Assembly (NCBI RefSeq): GCF_000018885.1
Contig: NC_010168.1
Span: 2,790,001 to 2,854,000 of the forward strand
Direction: 5' to 3'
Source of the DNA: Renibacterium salmoninarum ATCC 33209
GTDB lineage: Bacteria > Actinomycetota > Actinomycetes > Actinomycetales > Micrococcaceae
Length of the DNA stretch: 64,000 nt
In this document: positions 46,247 through 56,407 of the stretch, piece by piece
How positions within the stretch are numbered: position 1 is the first letter of the stretch
Layout of the letters: each line of letters starts with the position of its first letter
Notes under the pieces: model-generated
Seen by the model: only the letters and a program-made list of their open reading frames with translations
Databases searched by the model: none
Told to the model about the DNA's origin: nothing
Made by a program: the position numbers and the translations under genes

Positions 46247-46271
46247 TCACCAAGTCTAGTCACCTTCACCT

Positions 46272-46310
46272 TGCCGTTGAGGGGCCAACTGATGCGACCC
46301 CTCAACGGCA
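46272..46310. terminator. Terminator-like hairpin upstream of argA / downstream of the S9 peptidase
   Basis: The 13-bp perfect stem TGCCGTTGAGGGG / CCCCTCAACGGCA has a 13-base loop, four bases from the S9 peptidase stop (minus strand). Confidence 0.75.
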
Positions 46311-46314
46311 CCGG

Positions 46315-48305
46315 TTAGCGGCCCAGTTCTTTAACCACCGGCAAGCTTTCGCCAAGGACATTTTCAGCAAGGAAAGACTCCACAACCGAGTACCACACTC
46401 GCGCGTGTTGCGGCTTCAGAATCCAGTGATTCTCATCCGGGAAGTACAGGAATCGATGCGCTGTCTTGCCATCGGCATCCACTGCGTGACCCGATTTAGA
46501 CAGCAGCTCGTACCAAAGCCGTAAACCCTCACCGATCGGCACGCGATAATCCTTGTCACCGTGAATCACAAGCATCGGTGTAACGATCTTTTCCACCGAT
46601 GAGTGCGGAGAATTCTCCGCGCTCATCTGCTCGCTCATTTCGCGCTTCCAATACGAAGCAACATCGGTGGGATTACTAAAACCACCCAACTCCCACAAAC
46701 TGGCATGGGTCACAATTGCCTTGAATCGATCCGTATGACCCGCGATCCAGTTGGCCATATAGCCGCCAAAAGAGCCACCCATTGCGGCAGTTCGATCCTG
46801 ATCAATATCGTCCCGGGCCACTACGGCATCAGTAATCGCCATGAGGTCCGTAAAGGGCTCCGACCCCCAGCGACCCCAACCACGTTGGATGAAATCTTGG
46901 CCATATCCGGTCGACAAAGCCGGATCCGGCAAAAGCACCGCATAGCCGCGGGCCGTCGCCTTCAGTTGGCAACACTAACCAGGCTCGAACCGTGGAGCCG
47001 TCCTGCGCAGTTGCGCTAACCTCCTCGATTCGGCCCGGCAGCTCCGGGCGGGCAACCGGCGAACGCAGTGCAGTAGTCTCACCGCTTGCTATCTCGATGC
47101 GCACAGGTGCGGAGGGGAAGGCGTAGGAGCTTCGTAGTGCAAAAAGTGCTGAGCCGTCTGGGCCGACCAGAACGTTGGTATAGGCCGCGTCGTCTTGGCT
47201 GAGTTGGCGGACCGCCCCAGACTCGACGTCGATCAGAAATATTGGCGAGCGACCATTCTGATCAGCGGTAACCACCACAGTACGACCGTCTGGAAGCCAA
47301 GCTTGCGGTGAACCCCAGCGATCCCAATCGCTAGCCAACGGCGTCATCTCTTTGCTGGCAAGATCAATCAGCCACATCGTCATAACTACTGCCTGCTCCG
47401 GCGTACTACGACTCTCTTTGACTAAACACTGCGCGCGTGCCATCTGGGCTGACCGGACCTGGATAGATATTTCCGTCCGCCGCTTCCAGCAACACGTCAC
47501 GAGTGCCGTCGATCAGCGAGATTCGCTCGACGTGCTCGCTCAAGTCAGCCTCGGCACCCGGCCGGAAAACAGTGGTCAACGCGAAAGAACCATCTGGGCT
47601 GAGCACACTGTGCGCCTCAAAAAGCCCCACGCCAATGCCGTCTGTGACTGGTCGTAGGCTCGAAGCAGAGCTGGCGGTAGCAGCTGAGGACTCCGCCGAG
47701 GCGGCGGAGTCGAGCACGAAAAGCCTGGGTTCAGCCGGCCCAAGATCGTGATCCCAGAAGCGAACCGGATAGCCATCGTGCAAAATCGCAGCTACTTTGC
47801 GGTCTTTTCTGGCCTTGCGCAACTCTTGATCGGAATCCTCATCATGAGCACCGGGTAATACGCCAGCGTTGACGACCACGACGTCGGAGCTAATGTTCGA
47901 GAGGAACCCATCAATCCCACCCAACCGGGAATGCGCTAATCGAGCTTCACCGCCACCGGCAGGCAGTTCCCAAAGCGCGTTGTTAGCCTCGCCGTCGTCC
48001 TCAGCATCCGGATCTGGTAGAGCCGAGGTGAAGAGCAAACGGCCATCCGCAGTAAAGCTTGCAGAGCTTTCGCCCTTAGCGCTGCGCGTTAGCCGACGAG
48101 CGGGTGCGTCGCCCAAAGCGTCGATCGCCCAAAGCGCATTGCGGTATCCGGTCTTTTTGGGATCGATAGTGGCAACGGTGGTCACCAACTGGCTCCCGTC
48201 CGGGCTCAAGGTCAAGCCTGATAAGCGCGGAATTTCAATGTATCGATCTAGATCGTGAAAAGGAGTTTTGGGCGTGACGGCGTCCTCGCCGTGTTCGGAA
48301 GTCAT
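46315..48305 (-). pseudogene. S9 prolyl-oligopeptidase-like peptidase, frameshift plus internal deletion
   Basis: An acylaminoacyl-peptidase-like enzyme. The N-terminal beta-propeller part starts at 48305 (DLDRYIEIPRLSGLTLSPDG). The frame shifts at about 47415 (AVFSQRES). At about 46955-46965 the frame shifts again, and LVLPTE is joined almost directly to RGYAVLLPDPALSTG: the usual 30-35 residues between, including the HGGP oxyanion motif, are missing. The catalytic Ser (GGSFGGYMANW), Asp (HGDKDYRVP) and His (DENHWILK) codons are still present. With two frame changes and loss of the oxyanion hole this cannot be functional. Confidence 0.92.
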
Positions 48306-48317
48306 AGCTCCGGTTTA

Positions 48318-49055
48318 TCACACCCCGGGACGGTCCACCACAGCTTTTGCCGCCTCATCTTCAGCTTGCAACCTCAGCGTCTCCGCACGAACAAAACGAC
48401 GTTTCGAGAAGGAGCCAAAGATAAACGAAACCGGGCTGATCAGTATCCAGAAATACATTGCGGCGACTGGGTTGATGAACGCAACTGGAATTGAAAACAA
48501 GAAGACAATTGCTACCGGCAGAGTGGAGCTTAGGGTATAGCGGTACAAGGCTTCTGAGACACCTGGATCGAGCAGACCAGCCCGCTTGGCATAATGCCAA
48601 AGCCAACCCAGGATAAAATATATTGCCCACGTCGTGAAGGCATAAATCACAATCGGCCAGGGCGAAAGTCCCAGTTGCTCGAACAACATGCTAGTGGGAA
48701 CCGGCAGGAAAACCACCATCATCAACAAGGCCAAGTTGATGAACTGCAACCTGGAATCGTATGAGGTAATACCTCTAAATCGTCGGTGATGAGTTAGCCA
48801 AGTATTGCCTACTAAGAAAAACGAGAGCACAAAACCAATAAAGCCCGGAATCTTTGCAACGAGCACTTCATTAATGGCCTCGGTGCTTGCATGCTCCGGG
48901 AAGACTACTCTCAAGTCCAATGCCAAGAAGGTCATCGCGATGGCAAAGACCGCATCAGAAAAGAAGATGGTTCGCTCAGTGTTCGGCCCATGCCGCAAAA
49001 GATTGGCCGACCCTTCGATTCGCTCGGACATGTCCGGTTTGCTCGATTCACTCAC
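48318..49055 (-). CDS. TMEM175-family (DUF1211) potassium channel-like membrane protein
   Basis: A 245-aa protein with about six membrane segments. RTIFFSDAVFAIAMTFLAL is the signature RxxxFSDAVFAIAxTLLAL of bacterial TMEM175 proteins, which form tetrameric K+-leak channels. The C-terminal tail is charged (SKRRFVRAETLRLQAEDE). It follows the S9 pseudogene on the same strand, but the 12-base gap need not mean common function. Intact. Confidence 0.88.
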   Translation of the reverse strand: MSESSKPDMSERIEGSANLLRHGPNTERTIFFSDAVFAIAMTFLALDLRVVFPEHASTEAINEVLVAKIPGFIGFVLSFFLVGNTWLTHHRRFRGITSYDSRLQFINLALLMMVVFLPVPTSMLFEQLGLSPWPIVIYAFTTWAIYFILGWLWHYAKRAGLLDPGVSEALYRYTLSSTLPVAIVFLFSIPVAFINPVAAMYFWILISPVSFIFGSFSKRRFVRAETLRLQAEDEAAKAVVDRPGV

Positions 49056-49110
49056 GGCATGAGTTTACTGCCGCATCGGCTACTAGTCAGGACAAAACTC
49101 GCCGTGGTCC

Positions 49111-49147
49111 TTGACATCCAAATTAACCAAAAAGATACTCAGTATCT
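49111..49147 (+). promoter_or_regulatory. Promoter with palindromic operator
   Basis: TTGACA (49111-49116), 17-bp spacer, GATACT (49134-49139). The -10 lies inside the perfect 15-base palindrome AGATAC-TCA-GTATCT (49133-49147), and CCAAGTATTTGG follows. It points at the dead reading frame at 49174. Confidence 0.55.
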
Positions 49148-49173
49148 ATATACCAAGTATTTGGGAGTAATAT

Positions 49174-49270
49174 ATGTAGAAGTTTTTCTCAACTGGCGTT
49201 GTTGCCCTCGCCGTCATGGGTATTTTGAGTGGTAACGGAAGCATCCTTAACCACAGGGCCTCGCTGCAAC
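49174..49270 (+). pseudogene. Remnant of a small exported protein, stop at codon 2
   Basis: ATG (49174) is followed directly by TAG, then KFFSTGVVALAVMGILSGNG, which reads as a signal peptide. GGGAG lies seven bases before the ATG. Changing the stop to AAG would restore a typical MKKFFS start. The frame then runs into the 3' end of the convergent esterase, so the mature part has been lost. No family can be named. Confidence 0.5.
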
Positions 49271-49275
49271 CACAC

Positions 49276-50583
49276 TCAGCGCACACCGTACTGCTGCATC
49301 AGCCAGTCAATGTTGTTCATTAACCCTGGCTTCCAAACCGACCAGCTATGCCCGCCCGGCAGTAGCTGGAATGACGCTTGCACTCCAGCAGTCTTGAGCG
49401 CCCGAAACACTTCTTCATTCTGGGGCCGATAAGTGCCATCATTGCCACCCACAATGACCAGTGCTTTGCTATTGGAAAGCTTGGACGATTTGAGCACGTC
49501 TAGGGGATTCACTTTGGCAAACGCAGCAGCATCCCCACCGAAGTAGGTCTTGACGATCGCCGCATCTCCGCCGGTCATAAAGGGCGCCCTTTCGCCAGAA
49601 ATATCAATGAAAGTGTGGTAATGAGCGGGAAAAACGGTTCCCATCTGCAAAGCACAGGTGCCGCCAAATGAAAAACCACCGATGGCAAATTGCTGGCTGG
49701 AGCCAAGACCTAGCCTGTACGTAGAGCGGACATAATTTGGCACGTCAACTGCCAGAAATGTTCCACCCTTGCTCAAATTCGAATCCATGCACAGAGGCCA
49801 ATTGGGTGAGCTGTAATTGGCAGAAACATCTGGCATCACTACTAGCGGTGCGATCCCTTTGTTGGCTGCCGCGTAAGCATCCATTTCCTGAGCCAGTTGA
49901 CCGCTCTGCAACCAGTCAATGGATCCGCCAGGATTGCCGTGAATTAGCACAAGTACCGGCACGTTAGCCGGGTTCTCGACTTGATACGCCGGTGGAATGT
50001 AAATGTAGTTATCGCCGGAAATCACGCCAGAAACAGTTCCCGGGATGGCAACTCTGACCACCTTGCCCTTAGCCGGCATATCTGCTGGCGGAACCCAATC
50101 GGCAAGCTTCACCGTTGGGGTTTGCGCGGTCAGCACCAGACTTTGATCTGGCGGCGGCGTACTCTGAACCTCGATCTTGACGCCGTTATCACCCCAGATA
50201 CTTCCTAGGGTCGGGTAACCGCCAAACACTTGATTGATCTGGCCGGCAACCGCTACGACGACCAAAATTAGCGCAATCGGTGCAATGATCTTGATAAACC
50301 ATCTTTTCGATCCGAACATTCGCGGCACTAAAAGCGCCAAAGCTGCCACACCGATGCCAACGAAAAGGTAGATCCGCCAATCCAACGGAGCGCCCCACGG
50401 GTTGATGAGGTCATCGATAAGGAACTTGGCACCGAATCCTACGACCGCACCAATAACCAACGCACTCGGCACCGCGAGCCTGAGGTGCTTAACCGGGCCA
50501 ATCAACAACCAGGCCAGGCCGATCACGCCGAGAACTGGCAGAAGAATCGTCAAAAACCCGGTTGTAAGACCAATCCCCGCCAT
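49276..50583 (-). CDS. Membrane-anchored esterase (alpha/beta hydrolase, antigen-85-like fold)
   Basis: A 435-aa protein: three to four N-terminal membrane segments (about 1-115), a linker, then an esterase domain (about 200-435). The triad is visible: Ser in GGFSFGGTCALQMG, Asp in VGGNDGTYRP, His in LPGGHSWSVWKPG; the oxyanion part is LIHGNPGGSIDW. The domain faces outwards and resembles the esterase-D/mycolyltransferase family. The organism shows no mycolate genes here, so another cell-surface ester is the likely substrate. Intact. Confidence 0.85.
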   Translation of the reverse strand: MAGIGLTTGFLTILLPVLGVIGLAWLLIGPVKHLRLAVPSALVIGAVVGFGAKFLIDDLINPWGAPLDWRIYLFVGIGVAALALLVPRMFGSKRWFIKIIAPIALILVVVAVAGQINQVFGGYPTLGSIWGDNGVKIEVQSTPPPDQSLVLTAQTPTVKLADWVPPADMPAKGKVVRVAIPGTVSGVISGDNYIYIPPAYQVENPANVPVLVLIHGNPGGSIDWLQSGQLAQEMDAYAAANKGIAPLVVMPDVSANYSSPNWPLCMDSNLSKGGTFLAVDVPNYVRSTYRLGLGSSQQFAIGGFSFGGTCALQMGTVFPAHYHTFIDISGERAPFMTGGDAAIVKTYFGGDAAAFAKVNPLDVLKSSKLSNSKALVIVGGNDGTYRPQNEEVFRALKTAGVQASFQLLPGGHSWSVWKPGLMNNIDWLMQQYGVR

Positions 50584-50611
50584 TACTGCCTTTCATAACT
50601 AACGATGAAAA

Positions 50612-50672
50612 AACGCGCCCCCGACTGAGAAGGTACATAGTCATTTGTACCTTCTACAGCTGAGGACGCGTT
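50612..50672 (-). terminator. Terminator of clpC
   Basis: Outer stem AACGCG / CGCGTT and inner 10-bp stem AGAAGGTACA / TGTACCTTCT are followed on the minus strand by TTTTTT, 28 bases after the clpC stop. Confidence 0.85.
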
Positions 50673-50699
50673 GTGAACAGTGCTACAAACCCATAAAGA

Positions 50700-53192
50700 C
50701 TAGGCTACGGGTGCAATTTCAGGCACTCGAGGCTTGGCGGTTCCGGCAAAAGTGAACTTCGCCTCGTCACCATCACCTTCAACATCCACGACCACAATCT
50801 CGCCAGCTTTAAGCTCGCCAAACAGGATCTTTTCGGACAACTGGTCCTCGATCTCGCGCTGAATGGTACGGCGCAGGGGCCGCGCACCCATTGCCGGATC
50901 GTAACCTCGGGTAGCCAACAAAGCCTTGGCAGCCGCCGTCAGCTCAATGCCCATGTCCTTCTCTTTGAGCCGCAGCTCCAAGCGAGCCACGAACATATCG
51001 ACGATCTCCACGATCTCGTCCTGCGTGAGCTGCGGGAAGACCACGACGTCGTCAACACGGTTCAGGAACTCGGGACGGAAGTGCTGCTTGAGTTCCTCAG
51101 TAACCCGAGCACGCATCCGGTTATAGCCGGTCTGCGTGTCCGTGCCGGATTGGAACCCGGTGGCAACGCTCTTAGAGATATCTCTGGTGCCCAAGTTGGT
51201 CGTCATGATGATCACGGTGTTCTTGAAGTCGACAACCCGACCTTGGCTATCGGTCAAGCGTCCGTCTTCGAGGATCTGCAAAAGCGAGTTGAACAGATCA
51301 GCGTGCGCCTTTTCAACTTCGTCGAAAAGCACTACCGAGAATGGCCTGCGGCGAACCTTTTCGGTGAGCTGGCCGCCCTCTTCATAACCAACATATCCAG
51401 GAGGCGCACCGAAGAGTCTGGACACGGTGTGCTTCTCTGAGTACTCAGACATATCCAACGTAATCAACGCGTCTTCTTCCCCGAACAAGAACTCGGCAAG
51501 TGCCTTTGCTAGCTCAGTCTTACCAACACCGGTTGGCCCGGCGAAGATGAATGAGCCGCCAGGACGCTTCGGGTCTTTCAACCCAGCGCGAGTGCGTCGA
51601 ATAGCTTGCGAAAGCGACTTGATGGCCTCATCTTGGCCAACAACGCGCTTATGCAGCTCGTCTTCCATTTTGAGCAAGCGACCGGATTCTTCCTCGGTCA
51701 GCTTGAACACTGGAATACCAGTTGAATTAGCCAGTACCTCGGCGATGAGCTCTTCATCGACTTCGGTAACGCTGTCTATGCCGCCAGTGCGCCAAGCCCG
51801 ATCTTTATCTGCACGTTCGGTGATCAACTTCTGCTCGGTGTCGCGCAAAGCAGCAGCACCTTCGAAGTCCTGCGCGTCGATTGCGGCTTCTTTCTGCGCC
51901 TTAACCGAAGCGATCTCGCCGTCCATCTCTTTGAGCTCCGGCGGTGCGGTCATCCGACGAATGCGCAACCGGGCGCCGGCCTCATCGATCAGATCGATGG
52001 CCTTGTCCGGCAAGAAGCGATCAGAAATATACCGCTCGGCCAGCGTCGCAGCCGAGGTCAGTGCACCATCGGTAATCGAAACCCGGTGATGGGCTTCGTA
52101 GCGGTCGCGCAAGCCCTTGAGGATCTCAATGGCGTGCGAAACCGAGGGCTCCTTGACTTGGATGGGCTGGAATCGCCGTTCAAGAGCCGCATCCTTTTCA
52201 ATGTGCTTACGGTACTCATCCAGAGTCGTGGCACCGATCGTCTGCAATTCACCACGAGCCAATTTGGGCTTGAGGATCGAAGCAGCATCGATTGCGCCTT
52301 CTGCGGCACCGGCACCGACGAGGGTGTGAATCTCGTCAATGAACAAGATGATGTCGCCGCGAGTCTGGATTTCTTTGAGCACCTTCTTCAGGCGTTCTTC
52401 AAAATCTCCGCGGTATCGCGAGCCAGCGACCAACGATCCTAGATCAAGGGTATAAAGCTGCTTATCTTTGATGGTGTCCGGTACGTCACCCCGTGCTATT
52501 GCCTGAGCCAAACCTTCGACGACGGCAGTCTTACCAACGCCTGGCTCACCAATAAGCACCGGGTTATTTTTGGTGCGGCGAGAGAGGATCTGCATGACGC
52601 GTTCCATCTCATGCTCGCGACCAATGACCGGATCAAGTTTGTTATCGCGAGCGTCCTGCGTCAGGTTACGACCGAACTGGTCAAGTACCACTGAACCAGC
52701 CGGAGTGCCCTCTTGCTGGCCTTGGCCAACTCCTGCACTCGCGGTTTCTTTGCCTTGGTACCCGGACAGCAGCTGAATTACCTGCTGACGAACGCGGCTA
52801 AGATCCGCGCCGAGCTTAACCAGCACCTGGGCAGCAACGCCTTCGCCCTCGCGGATCAATCCGAGCAAAATGTGCTCGGTACCGATGTAATTATGGCCGA
52901 GCTGCAAAGCCTCACGCAGCGAGAGTTCGAGTACCTTCTTGGCGCGCGGAGTAAAGGGGATGTGTCCACTAGGAGCCTGCTGCCCCTGGCCGATGATCTC
53001 CTGCACTTGTTCACGTACCGCATCGAGGGAAATACTCAGCGATTCCAGTGCCTTTGCGGCAATGCCCTCGCCCTCGTGAATGAGGCCGAGCAAGATGTGC
53101 TCGGTACCGATGTAGTTGTGGTTGAGCATGCGGGCCTCTTCTTGGGCCAACACGACCACCCGACGGGCTCTGTCTGTAAATCTTTCGAACAT
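50700..53192 (-). CDS. clpC: ATP-dependent Clp protease ATP-binding subunit ClpC
   Basis: An 830-aa Hsp100 unfoldase that feeds proteins to ClpP. Order: two Clp-N repeats (1-145), AAA-1 with Walker [15 protein letters not shown], the coiled UVR-containing middle domain (about 415-470), AAA-2 with [14 protein letters not shown], and the D2-small domain. Length matches actinobacterial ClpC1. It has its own terminator and lies 127 bases after lsr2 on the same strand. Intact. Confidence 0.98.
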   Translation of the reverse strand: MFERFTDRARRVVVLAQEEARMLNHNYIGTEHILLGLIHEGEGIAAKALESLSISLDAVREQVQEIIGQGQQAPSGHIPFTPRAKKVLELSLREALQLGHNYIGTEHILLGLIREGEGVAAQVLVKLGADLSRVRQQVIQLLSGYQGKETASAGVGQGQQEGTPAGSVVLDQFGRNLTQDARDNKLDPVIGREHEMERVMQILSRRTKNNPVLIGEPGVGKTAVVEGLAQAIARGDVPDTIKDKQLYTLDLGSLVAGSRYRGDFEERLKKVLKEIQTRGDIILFIDEIHTLVGAGAAEGAIDAASILKPKLARGELQTIGATTLDEYRKHIEKDAALERRFQPIQVKEPSVSHAIEILKGLRDRYEAHHRVSITDGALTSAATLAERYISDRFLPDKAIDLIDEAGARLRIRRMTAPPELKEMDGEIASVKAQKEAAIDAQDFEGAAALRDTEQKLITERADKDRAWRTGGIDSVTEVDEELIAEVLANSTGIPVFKLTEEESGRLLKMEDELHKRVVGQDEAIKSLSQAIRRTRAGLKDPKRPGGSFIFAGPTGVGKTELAKALAEFLFGEEDALITLDMSEYSEKHTVSRLFGAPPGYVGYEEGGQLTEKVRRRPFSVVLFDEVEKAHADLFNSLLQILEDGRLTDSQGRVVDFKNTVIIMTTNLGTRDISKSVATGFQSGTDTQTGYNRMRARVTEELKQHFRPEFLNRVDDVVVFPQLTQDEIVEIVDMFVARLELRLKEKDMGIELTAAAKALLATRGYDPAMGARPLRRTIQREIEDQLSEKILFGELKAGEIVVVDVEGDGDEAKFTFAGTAKPRVPEIAPVA

Positions 53193-53265
53193 TGCGCCAC
53201 ACTCCTAGCTACTGCGTACTTTGATGCTACGCATGTTCCAAGGAGCGCGGGACGATGTTCGCCAC

Positions 53266-53306
53266 AGGGGAAAATTCGGGTGCTTGCCGCACCCGAATTT
53301 TCCCCT
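53266..53306 (-). terminator. Terminator of lsr2
   Basis: The 18-bp perfect stem AGGGGAAAATTCGGGTGC / GCACCCGAATTTTCCCCT has a five-base loop, 13 bases after the lsr2 stop on the minus strand. Confidence 0.88.
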
Positions 53307-53319
53307 GATTATTTAGCGT

Positions 53320-53649
53320 CTAACCTTTAGCTTTACGGTAAGCGTCAACGATATCGGCTTGAATTCGGCCCCGCTCGCTGACGGTGTAACCATTTTCACG
53401 CGCCCATTGACGAATTTGAGCTACGTCATTGTTACGGTTTGGCGTACCCGGCTTGCCAGCACGCGGACCACAGCTTGCGCTTTTACGCGCAACTGCGACA
53501 AACGGCTCGAGTGCGCTACGAAGATCTTTCGCATGCGCTGAAGAGAGATCGCTTTCGTAATTCGACCCGTCCAGTCCGAACCGGACAGTTTCCTCGGCAT
53601 TGCCCCCGTCGAGGTCGTCGACCAAAACGATGTTTACTCGCTGTGCCAT
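53320..53649 (-). CDS. lsr2: Nucleoid-associated protein Lsr2
   Basis: A 109-aa xenogeneic silencer and DNA-bridging protein. The N-terminal dimerisation domain (MAQRVNIVLVDDLDGG, ETVRFGLDGSNYESDL) is followed by the C-terminal DNA-binding domain with the minor-groove motif SERGRIQADIVDAY. The start at 53649 (MAQRV) is chosen over 53673 from family length. It lies between lysS and clpC as in mycobacteria. Intact; it would silence AT-rich foreign DNA. Confidence 0.96.
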   Translation of the reverse strand: MAQRVNIVLVDDLDGGNAEETVRFGLDGSNYESDLSSAHAKDLRSALEPFVAVARKSASCGPRAGKPGTPNRNNDVAQIRQWARENGYTVSERGRIQADIVDAYRKAKG

Positions 53650-53771
53650 AGAAGGCCCCCTGATGAAATGCAAAACTTTGATGATTGAAACGCTTGACCA
53701 CTAAATTATGCAGCGCAACTTGGTAACGAGCAAAACTAACTGCTGACTATTTCCTGTGAATTCGGTAAGTA

Positions 53772-53942
53772 TTAATGCAATTTTACGGCTATATCTTTTC
53801 CTGAATTCTTGTCGCGGAGTTCATTTTCAGCTCGCGCCAATGCTTCTCGTTCAGATCGATCAGCGTTGAAAATTGCTTTCATAGTGAAGAAAAATATCAC
53901 TCCAACTCCAAGAGAAGGAACAATTACTGCTACATATTCCAT
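53772..53942 (-). CDS. Small single-TM membrane protein in the lysS-lsr2 gap (56 aa)
   Basis: The minus-strand frame from ATG at 53942 to TAA at 53772 encodes 56 residues: one membrane segment (about 3-25, VIVPSLGVGVIFFF) and a charged helical tail (NADRSEREALARAENELRD). It begins five bases after the lysS stop, so the two are probably co-translated. I recall similar short proteins at the same place in Arthrobacter relatives (start MEYVA, then AIFNADRSEREA), which supports it as a real gene. Function unknown. Confidence 0.75.
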   Translation of the reverse strand: MEYVAVIVPSLGVGVIFFFTMKAIFNADRSEREALARAENELRDKNSGKDIAVKLH

Positions 53943-53947
53943 TGAAA

Positions 53948-55453
53948 TCAGCTTCTTTGCGTATCTGGTTTGAGCAAAGGAAAAAGAATCGACTCGCGGA
54001 TACCAACACCGGTGAAAAGCATCACCAATCGGTCGATGCCCAAGCCGATTCCACCCATCGGTGGCGCCCCATACTCGAGGGCTCGAAGGAAGTCTTCATC
54101 CAGCTGCATTGCTTCTGGATCACCGCTGGCGGCACGCAACGATTGCTCTGTGAGTCGTTCGCGCTGGATGACCGGATCAATCAACTCTGAAAAGGCGGTG
54201 CCACGTTCCATACCGCCGATAATCAGATCCCAAGCTTCAATCAAACCAGGTTCACTGCGATGCGGACGAGCCAGTGGCTGCGCCGATGGCGGGTAATCAT
54301 AGACAAAAGTCGGTTGCAATAGCTTTGGCTCAACTAGTTCGCAAAAGAGCTCCACAACAAGCTTTTCGGCATCCCAGGCCGGGTCAATTTTGATTTCATG
54401 CTCCACCGCCAACGCTTGTAATGTCTCGGCTTTTGTCTCCGGAGTAATCTTCTGCCCAACCACCTCAGAAAGCCCAGGGTATACACCGAGCCATTGCCAT
54501 TCGCCGTCGAGATCAATGACTCCGGCTGGCGTTTCGATTTGCCGGCTACCAATCAGATCCGCGGCATTCAGGATGATTTGTCTCATTCGCTCTGCCATCA
54601 CAAATTGGTCAGCATAAGCTTCATAGCATTCAAGCATCGTGAATTCTGGACTATGCGTTGAATCAACGCCCTCGTTGCGGAAAATTCGACCCATTTCATA
54701 CACCCGATCGATTCCGCCAACCACAGCGCGTTTCAGATAGAGCTCGAGCGCTATGCGCAGAGTCATTTTCTGGTCAAATGCATTGATATGGGTTTCAAAC
54801 GGACGCGCAGAAGCTCCACCATGGATCAGTTGTAGAACTGGACCTTCTACTTCAACATAGTCCAGTGAATTCAAGGTTTCTCGGACGGAACGAGTTATTG
54901 CGGCACGCGTGCGCACCATCTGCCGCGCCTCGTCACGGACCATGAGATCGACATAACGTTGCCGAACGCGATTTTCCTCATTCAAATCTGCGTGTAGAAC
55001 CGGCAACGGGCGCAATGCTTTAGAAACCATCTGCCAAGAATCAGCAAAAACGGATAGCTCTCCGCGCTTGGAAGAAATAACCTCACCATGCAAGAAAACA
55101 TGATCGCCTAGATCGACAAGAGCCTTCCAATCAGCAAGCGATTGTTCGCCCACATTAGCCAGGCTAAGCATCCCTTGGAGTCGAGTACCGCTTCCTTCTT
55201 GGAGTGTTACGAAGCACAGCTTGCCGGTGTTGCGAATAAAAACCACTCGTCCGGACACGCCAACAATTTCGCCACTAGTTTCATCAGCTTGTAGATGATC
55301 GAACTTCTGCCGAACTTCAATCAGGCTGTGCGTGCGCGGAACACCCACCGGGTACGGTTCCAACCCGCGCGCCAGAAGGCTGGCACGTTTGTCCAACCGA
55401 ATCTGCATCTGCTCGGAAACTTCAGTACTCTGCGGGGTTTTTTCGTCGGTCAC
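53948..55453 (-). CDS. lysS: Lysyl-tRNA synthetase, class II
   Basis: A 501-aa enzyme charging tRNA-Lys. N-terminal OB-fold (VGVSGRVVFIRNTGKLCFVTL), motif 2 (RIFRNEGVDSTHSPEFTMLE) and motif 3 (GIGLGIDRLVMLFTG) are all present. Followed by the small membrane protein and lsr2 on the same strand. Intact, of usual length. Confidence 0.97.
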   Translation of the reverse strand: MTDEKTPQSTEVSEQMQIRLDKRASLLARGLEPYPVGVPRTHSLIEVRQKFDHLQADETSGEIVGVSGRVVFIRNTGKLCFVTLQEGSGTRLQGMLSLANVGEQSLADWKALVDLGDHVFLHGEVISSKRGELSVFADSWQMVSKALRPLPVLHADLNEENRVRQRYVDLMVRDEARQMVRTRAAITRSVRETLNSLDYVEVEGPVLQLIHGGASARPFETHINAFDQKMTLRIALELYLKRAVVGGIDRVYEMGRIFRNEGVDSTHSPEFTMLECYEAYADQFVMAERMRQIILNAADLIGSRQIETPAGVIDLDGEWQWLGVYPGLSEVVGQKITPETKAETLQALAVEHEIKIDPAWDAEKLVVELFCELVEPKLLQPTFVYDYPPSAQPLARPHRSEPGLIEAWDLIIGGMERGTAFSELIDPVIQRERLTEQSLRAASGDPEAMQLDEDFLRALEYGAPPMGGIGLGIDRLVMLFTGVGIRESILFPLLKPDTQRS

Positions 55454-55530
55454 GAATAGTTATTTTACCGGTTACATCCGCAAGCGACGACCGTAGCCTC
55501 CAATGAACCCGCACAAGGTAAGTTCGAATC

Positions 55531-56407
55531 ATGCGCGAACGAACTATTCAGACTCCCGACGGCGACCATCTAGCTCTGTATAGCTACGGCACCGAAGACG
55601 CTCCGAGCAGCAACCGTTTGCTGGTCGTTGGCGGTGCTTTTTTAACCGCACTCATCTACCGTCCCTTCTCAATTGCTTTCGCAAAGGCGCTCGGTGAGGG
55701 GTGGGCCGTGGACGTGTACGACCGTCGTGGCCGGGGTAACTCGAGTGCACAACCAGCGGACTATTCCATGCGCACCGAAATTGCCGACGTCGAGCTTTTG
55801 CTTCGAGAAACTGGTGGCAACAAACTTCTGGGGCACAGCTTAGGCGGTTCGGTGGCGCTCAACGCCGCTCAAGAATTTGTCGGCGGCGAGCTAGAGCCAG
55901 ATCGGTTAGCCCTCTACGATCCAGCGATCAACATTGATAACAGCATTGACCATGGGCTGGTTTGAGGCGTTTGAAAATGATGTTACTGCGGGGCGCTATG
56001 CACACGCCTGGGCAAGATTCAAACGTGGGTTCAATGCGGTCGGACCTTTGGCCAAAGTGCCGGAACCGATTTTGGCAGGACTACTAGGTCTCATTGCGCC
56101 AACTAGGACGGCAAAGGCAGCCAAAACTCTGCTGCCAACAGCCGTTGGCGAGTTGAAAGCCGGAATGCTCGAGGCCGAAAAGGCACAGGACTTCAGCCAG
56201 TTGCCCGCCACAACCCAATTCATGGTTGGCGCAAAAAGCCCAGAATACTTCCAAGAAACCGCACGCCGACTACACAATGCGGTGCCAGGCAGCTCGTTTG
56301 TCATCTCACCAAAAGGCGTACATGGCTCAGTGCCAGCGGCGGCAAAAGAACTCCTGAACGAGCTTGCAAAGTACTTCACCACGGAACGGCCCAGCTCCGA
56401 ACACTAG
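55531..56407 (+). pseudogene. Alpha/beta hydrolase, frameshifted
   Basis: A small alpha/beta hydrolase: the oxyanion region (LLVVGGAFLTALIYRPFS), DVYDRRGRGNSSAQ and nucleophile GHSLGGSVALNAA are in the first frame, and the C-terminal half (MGWFEAFENDVTAGRYAHA, ending with VISPKGVHGSVP and the His) in the next. The break is at about 55945-55955 after DPAINIDNSI, a +1 shift. The catalytic Ser and His are therefore in separate frames. Its stop overlaps the LacI gene's stop on the other strand. Substrate unknown. Confidence 0.88.
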
